Source of the DNA: Tiliqua scincoides
Taxonomy: Eukaryota; Chordata; Lepidosauria; Squamata; Scincidae
Assembly (NCBI RefSeq): GCF_035046505.1
Contig: NC_089822.1
Coordinates: 95,385,659 to 95,449,658, forward strand
Reading direction: 5' to 3'
DNA length: 64,000 nt
Position 1 is the stretch's first letter; each line of letters starts with the position of its first letter. This document shows, piece after piece, positions 43,101-51,060 of the stretch. Both the position numbers and the translations under genes were made by a program. The notes beneath the pieces were generated by a model. The model saw only the letters and a program-made list of their open reading frames with translations. It made no database searches and had not been told where the DNA came from.

Positions 43101-44353
43101 TACTTAACTGTGAGTAAATGCCACAGGACTTACATCTGAGTAGACAAGCAATTTATAGCATTGTGCTACACACTAAAGGAGAGGAAGCACAAGACCTGTG
43201 TACCTTACCACTAAATTGCATTTAAAGGGTGATGTGATCATTTCACACATTTGCATATAAAGGGTGATCACACTTGCCTAGTGAAGCATAGGTATCTTTC
43301 AAGTCTTCTTTGTCAATGAAGCCATCTCTGTTTTGATCCATTAGTGTGAAAGCCTACAGAAAAAAAATATTTATATACATACAAACCTTAAGTGAACAGA
43401 GATGTATTTCCTTCTAACGACAAAACTATATCCTGACTTTAACCCCATTGGGCATGCATAAGAAAGTAAAAAAAGCCCTATTGAATCAGGCCAAAGGTCC
43501 ATCCCGTATAGCATTCTGTATCTCACAGTATCTTTCAGTGTCTAGGGCTAAAAGATAGAAAGCATGATCGGGCCAAAATTAAGCATGCTTAACAGCGCAA
43601 TTCAATGCATTCCTGCTCAGAAGTAAGTTCCACTGAGTTCAGCGACACTTACTCCCAGCTAAATGTGTCGAGGACTGCAGCCAAAATCCCTTTCATGCCA
43701 AACATCTCACCACTAAAAATTTTCTTTAATTTACGCAAGTGCTTAACTTTTTTTAAAAAAAATCATGTTTCTCTGAGATAAACCGGTGGGTGCCTTTTTG
43801 TTTTAAAGAGAGAGAATGCAAACTAGTCTTTGCAATGATGAGAATTCCCTCTCTTCCAAGTTATGCAAAACAACAGACACCTACTGACACTCAGCAACAA
43901 GTATCTAATCCAATCCCACTTCAGATGTACATACATGATACAAACCGATTTTGTAACCGAAATACATCCTATATACAGTCTAAAAACTCCAAGTCACAGA
44001 GTAGGAGATTGTCTTACTTCCTTAAATTCTTGAATCTGGGTCTGTTCAAAGTTGGAGAAAACATTCGAAGATGCTCTTTGAGCACGCTTGGCACCTCCTT
44101 CCTTCTTCTTTGTTTTTCTACTGGCCTGAAAGGAAGATATTATGAATCCAGGCTATGAAACTAACATTTGGCAGGAGATGCCATAACGTATGGAATAGAA
44201 CATGACTTCGGTTTTCAACAAATAACATGCGTTAGAGCACACATTAGAAGAAGATTGTTTTTTTCAGGTGTACTATTAAATCAAAACTTAATCAACCAAT
44301 AACACGGTAACGGAAACAGCCTAGATGGTTTCTGTACAAGTTGAACTCACCAT
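37110..44353 (-). CDS. MYL5: MYL5, myosin regulatory light chain 5
   Basis: MYL5 is an EF-hand light chain that binds the myosin heavy-chain neck in striated muscle. Coding exons are 44353-44351 (only the ATG), 44125-44018, 43353-43278, 42492-42388, 40637-40559, 38461-38413 and 37208-37110. They join to 519 bp (172 aa; human 173). The N-terminus [20 protein letters not shown] has the phosphorylatable serine region. EF-hand 1 is [19 protein letters not shown], which keeps the Ca2+/Mg2+ ligands D, N, D and E/D. Later segments are [40 protein letters not shown] and [20 protein letters not shown], ending HGEEKE. Intron 3 uses a GC donor (CTAG|GCAAGT). A TATA box sits about 65 bp upstream of the ATG. 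It is head-to-head with ATP5ME, as in human. It is unlikely to be MYL2, MYL7 or MYL9/12, because the C-terminus and the KKKEGGA region fit MYL5. Confidence 0.94.
38886..40092. mobile_element. hAT element (TGGCCAACCC ends) with a nested MITE
   Basis: AAGTGGCCAACCCATGG at the left and GAGTTGGCCACCCCACT at the right are inverted repeats. The flanks GTATAGAT and CTACAGAT agree at 6 of 8. A different hAT MITE (39030-39368) is inserted inside. It lies in MYL5 intron 5 and no transposase frame is visible. Confidence 0.55.
39030..39368. mobile_element. hAT MITE with perfect 8-bp duplication and a short right end
   Basis: It belongs to the family at 34384-34751 and starts CAGTGGTTCTCACACATTTA. CCTTAAAC flanks it exactly (39022-39029 and 39369-39376). 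The right end stops at CCCACATTTTGAG, without the last bases (ACCACTG-like) found in its relative. Confidence 0.8.
40093..40558. other. MYL5 intron 5 remainder
   Basis: No repeat or exon was recognised between the hAT element and coding exon 5. Confidence 0.4.
40990..42387. other. MYL5 intron 4, little recognised
   Basis: A worn family A foldback half may lie at about 41400-41470 (GACCCATTGATTACAATGGG). The rest, including the C-rich part at 41530-41780, shows nothing that I can name. Confidence 0.35.
42806..43105. repeat. Tigger-like (MER2-type) MITE
   Basis: ACAGTGGGCCCTCAGTATCT then GTGGGGGATCAC at the left and GCACAGCCCACTATA at the right are inverted repeats. The pattern GGCCCTC(A/G)GTATC(C/T)GTGGGGGAT is characteristic of Tigger-derived MITEs. 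It lies in MYL5 intron 3. A family A foldback fragment abuts its right end. Confidence 0.6.
43470..43700. repeat. CR1 3' tip (minus) and family A foldback MITE
   Basis: About 43470-43540 is a short CR1 3' end in reverse (CCCTATTGAATCAGGCCAAA, ATTCTGTATCTCACAG). About 43590-43684 is a family A foldback (GCGCAATTCAATGCATTCCT...CTCAGAAGTAAGTTCCACTG). Confidence 0.55.
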
Positions 44354-44416
44354 CTTTCCTGGAAAGCTACTCTGCCTGTGCCTGTCTCTCTGGGGCACTT
44401 TCTTAATGAAGTGCTT

Positions 44417-44426
44417 CTTATATAAA
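44417..44426 (-). promoter_or_regulatory. TATA box of MYL5
   Basis: On the minus strand CTTTATATAAG lies about 65 bp before the ATG, at the right distance for a 5' UTR of roughly 35 nt. An E-box (CAACTG, 44558-44563) lies further upstream. A TATA-driven promoter fits a tissue-specific muscle gene and contrasts with the CpG-island promoters of TMEM175 and ATP5ME. Confidence 0.6.
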
Positions 44427-44682
44427 GGGGAGGGTCTTCAATTTATAGCTGGCATGTCCCAAAGGAGATCTCAAACGTCTGAAGAACCCAGAGCTCACAA
44501 GAACTACTCCATACATGGTCTGACCTGCAAGATCTCTTCTGTTCCCCAGGGGCTGAACAACTGTTGCTTCTCTTTGAAATTGTCTAGCAAGACTTTCACC
44601 CTTTATCCCTAGGAACTGAACTGTATATATGGTGGTAAAGCTCTATCACTGTGCTTTAGGTGTAAATCAAAATCATTGCTTT

Positions 44683-44865
44683 AGGCTACAATCCTGTCCA
44701 CACTTCCCTGGGAATAAGCCCATTGACTGTAATGGGACTTGTGAGTAGACAGGCATAGGATTGGGCTCTTAGGGCACAAGCCTATGCAGGTCTACTCAGA
44801 AGGAAATCCTATTTCATTCAGTGGGACTTACTCCCAGGAAAGTGTGGTTATGATTGCAGCCTATG
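44683..44865. repeat. two family A foldback MITEs in tandem
   Basis: Copies lie at about 44683-44765 and 44769-44865. The junction reads GGATTGGGCTC, then TTA, then GGGCACAAGCC. This TTA junction is another example of elements sharing the 3-bp target. Confidence 0.65.
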
Positions 44866-44934
44866 TCACATTGTAAGAACTGTTAATGATACTGGTGTCA
44901 TAACATAACACTCAATTTCTAATAGGTATTTGGG

Positions 44935-45515
44935 CACAATCCTAACCAACTCTCCAGCACTGAGGTAAGGGCAATGCAGCTCCACGTTAAGGGAACAAAC
45001 ACTCCATTACCTTGAGGAGACCTCCGTGACTGTCACCCAACTGCAGGATGCGGCACACGCCCCACTGGCATAGCATACATACATAAGACCTTTATTGGCA
45101 TAGATAATGGAAATAAGAAGCAACAACCAAACATTAAACATTCAGAACATACACACAATAAATAAAACACTCGTAATCATCCAATACACCCTCCCCCCAT
45201 TCACCATAATATAGCTGAAGACCCAGAATTCCGTCCTGCCAGAATCCCAAAAACAAAGTTGGCAACCTTGTCAAGAGAGTCAGTTTCCTCTATGGAAAGA
45301 AGAGTTTGTAATTTAAATGAATCTTCCCAGCCCTGCATTTTGTTCAGCAGTGGAGCCAGATAGATCTTATGAAGGGTATCATGGAGTGGGCAGTAAAAAA
45401 ATATATGATGTAATGTCTCCACACAATTCCTGTCACAGGTACATCTTCTTTCTGAGTAGGGAAGACTGGCATAGCTATATCAGGGCTGGAAATTTGGTTA
45501 GGATTTGGGCAAAAC
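44935..45515. repeat. family B foldback MITE split by a LINE insertion
   Basis: The left part (GGGCACAATCCTAACCAACT... to CCCACTGGCATAG) and the right part (GGCATAGCTATATCAGGGCT... to GGATTTGGGC) are the two halves of one element. They are separated by 390 bp of LINE. Confidence 0.7.
45075..45464 (-). mobile_element. 3' end of a non-LTR LINE with a zinc-knuckle C-terminus
   Basis: The insertion has an exact 11-bp duplication, ACTGGCATAGC (45064-45074 and 45465-45475). Minus-strand translation gives ETLHHIFFYCPLHDTLHKIY, the ET..H..F.CP signature of the CCHC domain at the C-terminus of several LINE clades (R4, Vingi, R1 or Tx1 type). It then runs to a stop, an AATAAAGGTCTTATG end and a TATG-repeat tail. 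The clade cannot be settled from this fragment. Confidence 0.65.
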
Positions 45516-45528
45516 AGTAACATTATTC

Positions 45529-46252
45529 TAATGGTTCCCAACCTTTGCTCAAAGGTCAGGGAACCACTAAGTCTTTGCGGGGCCATTCTAAGGGGAGCAA
45601 CTCTATGGTGACAATGGCAATGACACTTTTGAGTTAATAATAATATTATAATAATAATAATAATAACAGGTATTTATATACCACCTTTCTTGGTCTTTAT
45701 TCAAGGCGGTTTACATAGGCAGGCTTTATTAAATCCCTTATTAAATAGGGATTTTTACAATTTCAAAGAAGGTTCTTTCTTTCAAGAACGACTACATTCA
45801 AGGTGTTTCATTCCGATCTGGCTTCACATTCTGGCCTCCATCCTCCCACGCTCAGAGCAGATGGAATTGCTTGGCTTCAGCTTGTCAGCTGCTCCAAGGT
45901 CGCACAGTGCCGGTGGCCTCGAACTGGCAACCTTGTGGATGTTATCTTCAGGCAGACGGAGGCTCTACCCTCTAGACCAGACCTCCTGCCCAGTTAACAC
46001 CACTGCTGAAGTAAAAAAAGGGGGTTTCGGACTTATCCAGGGACAGTAGCAGGAACCTGGTTTTTGCGGCATCTCCAGCTGCCGCCACTGCTGGGTAAGT
46101 GCCCCAAAACAATTTTTTTTACTTTAGCAGCAGCAACATGAACTCAGAAGCGCCATCACCACTGTCCCATCAGTCACCACTCCTCTTAAGGGGAATTCAG
46201 TGTTTGTGGTTGCCTGGGGGGGTAGTGACCTCCAGGTTGGGAAACACTGCTC
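45529..46252. mobile_element. hAT MITE with SINE inside
   Basis: TAATGGTTCCCAACCTTTG and CCAGGTTGGGAAACACTG are inverted hAT ends. A full SINE (about 45655-45993, minus) sits inside. No clear 8-bp duplication was found, so the outer limits are approximate. Confidence 0.6.
45655..45993 (-). repeat. tRNA-headed SINE with L2-like tail, copy 2
   Basis: This is the reverse complement of the SINE at 1172-1525. The B-box (complement of CTCGAACTGG) and the A-box region (complement of CCCTCTAGACCAGACC) are at the right side, and a TAA/ATT-repeat tail is at the left. Confidence 0.7.
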
Positions 46253-46309
46253 TAAGCATTTCTAGTGTTTGGGGGGAAGGACCTCATGTTCATACTTGCT
46301 GTGGTCTCA

Positions 46310-46955
46310 CAGAGCAATCCTATGCATCTCTACTCAGAAGTCTCATTTATTTCCATAAGACTTACTCCCAGGTAAGCATGTACTGTATAGGATTGCAGCC
46401 ATACACATGTTCTGCTGCTATGCGTTGCTGCAAAGCACCATAAAACACTTTGTGGCAGTGCAAGACCCAGGTATGCCGGCAGGAAGGCCAGAGCCTTCCT
46501 ACTTGCGCTGGTGAAACAGCAGAGGCCTTTTGGAGCAGATAAATCTAGCACACAGGTGGGGCCGGGGCTGAATGGTTCTGAGGGAGTTAAGTATGCAATA
46601 GGGTTGCAGCCTTAGGCCACAATCCTATGCACGATTTACCTAGGAGTAAGTTTTATTTACTGTACTTCAGTAAAGCTTACTTCTGAGTAGACATGCCTTG
46701 AATTGGAATATTAAACTTCATTCCAAACAGCACCCACATCCAGGTAAGCTGCTAGGATATGAACAAATAATATAATATAAACACATACTTCAGGAATTTT
46801 TCTTATGCTGACAACACAGCTGTATAGAAATATTGTCTTCAGACATTTTCCTGCTTGAGGGCACAATCCTAGCCAGATCTACTCAGAAGTAAGTCCTATT
46901 TTGTTCACCAGGGCCTACTCTCAGGAAAGTGTGGTTAGGATTGCAGCCTTAATTC
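46310..46955. repeat. three scattered family A foldback MITEs
   Basis: Copies lie at about 46312-46402, 46615-46705 and 46858-46950, each with AGAAGTAAG or its complement and the CAATCCTA ends. The second follows CCTTA and the third is followed by TTAATT, again consistent with TTA targets. Confidence 0.65.
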
Positions 46956-47816
46956 CTCAAGGTACAAACACAGTGGCTCCAACATTCTATTGTGATTTGT
47001 GACCTATTAGATCTCACTGGAGACTTTACAATATTGTGTAGGTTCCAAATGTTAATGGCAGGGTATCCATTTGCAGGTATTAATCTAAGGGTATAAAGGT
47101 GACACAATGACCTGCTAATGATACTTCCAGGGACCCACTAACATGACCATACCATAAACCATAAACATGACCATACCATAAACCAGTCCATTAAAATAAC
47201 ATGCTATGTCAGAAATATTCATTAGCTCAAGTATTTTAACATTCTTGTGCAGTTGCCTCTTGCTGTTCATATCTTTTGCTTGCAGCTGCTCATGCTAATA
47301 ATATTCTCTAATTAGACTGTATTATGATATTCTCTCTGGGCTTTTGGTAGGCTGTGTGAATATCTTTAGCATCTGCTATTTCTTAGCTCCATGGGATCCA
47401 ATTTAGGAAATAATTGCCAAACAACTTTAAAGGTGTCTGTGATACACAGTTCTTCAAACGGCTTTCAGATTTCAAGATGAATGACTAGCCAATACTATCT
47501 AACACTGTATTGTGGAACATAAATCAGTTGTCAGAGTAGTAGGTTTTCCCAAACCTTTATTGTATGAATACTGATTGTTATACATATTTATCACAGTACA
47601 GTATGCAACTGCTACACCTAGTAAGACTTTGAAGGTGCTGATCCTGCCAACGACTGGAGGGATGATGATTTGGAGAATTCAGAGAAGTCATTATGGGTCT
47701 TCTCTTGTCCCCCACCATTCTGCAAATCCCTTCTCAAGGATTGTTAAAGCCAAGGGTATGTAGATGGAAGACTAACATTCTAGGGTTAGTTTAATGGTTA
47801 GTTTAATGTAATGATA
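46956..47816. other. MYL5-ATP5ME spacer, nothing recognised
   Basis: AT-rich sequence without a recognised exon, RNA gene or mobile element. Confidence 0.4.
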
Positions 47817-47824
47817 CTTTAGAC

Positions 47825-48963
47825 CAGTGGTTCCCAACCTGGGGTATGCGTACCTCCAGGGGTACTTGCCAGGATCTTTAGGGGGTACTTGAAAAAGAAT
47901 TGAAAATGGTGGAAAAAAAGCAGGTCTGCACTAGAATGACTTGCAGGGCTGGCAAGACAGGAAGGAAGGCTGCTAGCTGGCTGCAAAAGTCCCACCAACA
48001 CCTAGGTGTGACCAGATATGGATCAGTGGTTGAAAACTGGAACAATAAAAGAGCTGAAAATGTGGAAAGTGATCAATCACCAATACTTTTTCAGATCATG
48101 TCTAACATTTTGGTGCAGAACAGGGAAAAGGCATAATCTTCAGTTTTTCAAGCAGGTGAAAACAGAAAATACTGTTTTTTTCTGTAAAAACAGAAAATAT
48201 GAATATATAGGAGATGAAGACTGTCCAAAGCCCCAGTGTGTAGTGTGTGGGGAAGTGTTATCCAATGGTAGCATGAAACCTTTTTTACTCTTGAGGCATT
48301 TACAAACAAAACATGCCAGATATACAAACATATACGGAGCTGGTGGAGAGGGCTTTCCCTTCTTATGCCTTTATAAAAATAACTGAAGTAAGCTGGATGC
48401 ATTCCAGATTTAAGACTGTATCAGTTTAACCTGATTTCAACAAACTATGTGCCTCAAAACACTCAAGGACAGTGGCGGACCTGGCCCCGTGGTGCCCTGG
48501 GGCAAAGGTTCGCAATGGGACCCCCCTGCATGAAACCGCCCCCCCCACTTACCTGGATTGCGACAGAGCCTCACACGACTCCAGGACCAACCAGGGAAGG
48601 CAGTCTGAGGCCTTCCCCACAGTCTTAAGCTGTGCTTTCAGAAAACCTGAAGCATAAATTCCTACCACGTCGGGAACCTCAAGAGGCTCTGCGCCCAGGG
48701 CATTTGACCCTTTTGTTCAATGGCAGTTTCGCTGCTGCTCAAGCATCACATTGAGCATTTGCTGTGTATACAATATTTGTTGTGTTTTACACAAAACATT
48801 CCATTGTTTTCTAATCCCATTATTGGACCATTTATTTATAGTTATAACATATAAATTTGAAAGAACAGCAACTATATTAGAAATATTTTGCTACTATGAA
48901 GGGTACGATTTGTGGAAATAGGCTGTCAAGGGGTACGCAGGTGAAAAAAGTTGGGAACCACTG
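47825..48963 (+). mobile_element. hAT (Charlie/Buster-type) element with a BED-finger remnant
   Basis: CAGTGGTTCCCAACCTGGGG and GTTGGGAACCACTG are inverted ends. CTTTAGAC flanks the element perfectly (47817-47824 and 48964-48971). The inner 48018-48386 frame codes for the N-terminus of a hAT transposase. The catalytic DDE and hAT dimerisation parts are absent, so this is an internally deleted derivative. Confidence 0.85.
48018..48386 (+). pseudogene. hAT transposase N-terminus with BED zinc finger
   Basis: The frame starts MDQWLKTGTIKELKM and reaches YIGDEDCPKPQCVVCGEVLS followed by NGSMKPFLLLRHLQTKHARY. C-x2-C...H-x4-H is the BED-type zinc finger used for binding terminal repeats. The start and finger closely follow the family that gave rise to the domesticated genes ZBED5 and SCAND3-like. 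The protein ends soon after the finger, so it is a fragment and not a domesticated gene. Confidence 0.75.
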
Positions 48964-49092
48964 CTTTAGACATTTGACTGGTCTCACACTTTTAAAGATG
49001 TGTGCATTCATGGCCCTCCTGACATCCTGGTTAGTTTCTCTACACACTTTCCCTAAACAAGTTTTTAAACACATGGGACCAGTTAGATGTCT

Positions 49093-49445
49093 AAGGGCCC
49101 AATCCTATCCAACTTTCCACACTGGTGCAACCGCAACTCAGCCCCGACGTAAGGGGCTCTGATGCCTTGAGGAGACCTATGAGCCTGCCTCCTCACCACA
49201 GGAAGCAATGCATACTTCGGGCCCAATCCTATCCAATTTTCCAGTGCCAGTACTGCTGTGCCAATGAGGTATGCACCACTTCCTTTGTTAGAGAGGCATT
49301 CACAGAGGCCTCCTCAAGGTATGGGAACATTTGTTCCTTTACCTCGTGGCTGCACTGCAGCTGCACCGGTGCTGGAAAGTTGGATAGGATTGGGCCCTTC
49401 ATTGGCACAGGTGCACCAGCACTGGAAAATTGGATAGGATTTGGC
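49093..49445. repeat. two to three family B foldback MITEs in a row
   Basis: GGGCCCAATCCTATCC occurs at 49096 and again at 49220. Closing ends GGATAGGATTGGGCCC (about 49395) and GGATAGGATTTGGCCC (about 49445) follow, the latter followed by TAA. The right part repeats the closing arm, as if one element entered next to another. Confidence 0.65.
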
Positions 49446-49452
49446 CCTAAAC

Positions 49453-49663
49453 CAGCTATTTTCAACCAGTGTGCCACAGCAGGTCTGCAGGTATGCTGTG
49501 GAAGTTTGGGAAAGAGTCATTTATTAATAGGACCATTGGGGGATGTGAGCCCCCTCCTGGCAGTGCCATGTGCCTTGCCAATTGTAAAAAAAACTGATGT
49601 TGTGCCTTCACAATTTCAGTGCCTTTTCAGTGTGTCAAGAGTTAAAAACATTGAAAATTGCTG
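49453..49663. mobile_element. hAT MITE, intact small form
   Basis: CAGCTATTTTCAACCAGTGT and TTGAAAATTGCTG are inverted ends. Flanks CCCTAAAC (49445-49452) and ATCTAAAC (49664-49671) agree at 6 of 8. It is the uninterrupted relative of 19546-20455. Confidence 0.7.
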
Positions 49664-49704
49664 ATCTAAACTATTGTCCAAATTGGGCCTCTTATGCAGG
49701 AGTA

Positions 49705-50185
49705 TATAAACCATAAGAAGAGCCTTGCTGGATCAGGCCAAATGCCCATATAGCCCAGCATTCTGTAACCCACAGTGGCCCACCAGTTGCCTCTAAAAAA
49801 CCCACAAGTAGGAGAGAAAGGCACACTTTTCTCACTATTGCTCTCCTACAACTGGTATTCAGAAGTGTTCTACCACTGAACCTGGAGGTTGCATATAGTT
49901 ATCATCAGAACTAGTGTCCACTGATATACTTACCCTCCATACTTTGTCTTTGAAAGCAATCCAAGCTGGTGGCCATCACTATACTTTGTGGCAATAAATT
50001 CCACAATCATGTGCTGTGTGAAGAAGTACCCCCTTTTATGCATCCTAAATCACCTACCCAATCAGTTTCATTGGATGACCCCCTGGTTCGAGCATTGTGA
50101 GTTTGGCAGAAAAACTTCTCTCTGACAACCTCTCCAATCATGCACAGGGGCAAACAGGGAAACAGCACATTCCTTAGCTACGTAG
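49705..50185 (-). mobile_element. old CR1 3' fragment
   Basis: CATAAGAAGAGCCTTGCTGG, ATCAGGCCAAATGCCCATAT, CCCACCAGTTGCCTC and GTGAAGAAGTACC are the reverse complement of the CR1 3' region. It is truncated and old. Confidence 0.7.
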
Positions 50186-50430
50186 CTCCTTCGGCTTAAC
50201 TAAACTGCCCTGCCAAAGTCAGCTCCAATGCAAATACAGTCCATTATCCTAACACAGTGAGTCCCAGTGGGTCGCAGCCCATTTTTTGGTGGGTCATGAA
50301 ACTGATAGCTGATAAGGAAAATGTACTGAGCTCTATGGAAAGCATGTGCCACATGTGTGTTGCGGTTCGGTTAATGTGCCTTGGTTCTTATGGAAGGCCA
50401 GGAGAAGGGGAACACAAGGCCACCAGAATG

Positions 50431-50646
50431 GCTCAGCTGGGAGCAAGGCCCATTGAACTGAATGGGGTTCACCTCTGAGCAGACCTGCCTATGGCTGCGC
50501 ATGCTCAGCTGGGAGCAAGGCCCATTGAACTGAATGGGGTTCACCTCTGAGCAGACCTGCCTATGGCTGCGCATGCTCAGCAGGGAGCAAGGCCCATTGA
50601 ACTGAATGGGGTTCACCTCTGAGCAGACCTGCCCAGGGCTGCACTG
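50431..50646 (+). repeat. 72-bp tandem repeat, three units, upstream of ATP5ME
   Basis: Units start at 50431, 50503 and 50575 with GCTCAGCTGGGAGCAAGGCC (third unit CTCAGCAGG) and are nearly identical over CCATTGAACTGAATGGGG and TTCACCTCTGAGCAGACCTG. The unit is clearly derived from a family A foldback, amplified in place. It ends about 190 bp before the ATP5ME start codon. Confidence 0.85.
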
Positions 50647-50689
50647 TACACTAGAAACAGGCGGGACTTACCTTACCCTCCATCCCCAC

Positions 50690-51060
50690 CTCTGCTTGTT
50701 GTTGGGACTCTCGCCTTTCCCTGGCTCTAGCTCCTTCCCTCGGCGCAGGCGCACTAAGACCCCCGTCGTCCTCGCACTCCCACAGTGCCCCGCTGCGGAG
50801 CCATCACGTCCGCTGCGGCGCTCGGGCAGGAGGCAAGATGGTGCCGCCGGTGGAGGTGTCCCCGCTGATCAAGGTGGCTGCGCTGCTCGGGCGGGGCCGT
50901 CTGCAGTCCGCGGCCTCCGCCGGTGCTGGGGGGCCTGCAGGAGGGCGGGGCGGGCGGGAGGCAGGGACGTTCCCGTCTGCAGGAAGGTGACCGCGGGGAG
51001 GTCAAGGGAGGCACCGGGTGGCGGCCGCTCCTGCCGGCTGCCCCGGGCGCTGTGTGTCCC
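50690..51060 (+). promoter_or_regulatory. CpG-island promoter of ATP5ME
   Basis: A GC- and CpG-rich block surrounds exon 1. GCGCAGGCGCA at 50743-50753 is a near-consensus NRF-1 site, and CAAGATGGTGCCGCC over the start codon fits a YY1 element. Both are typical of nuclear genes for oxidative phosphorylation. No TATA box was seen. Confidence 0.7.
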
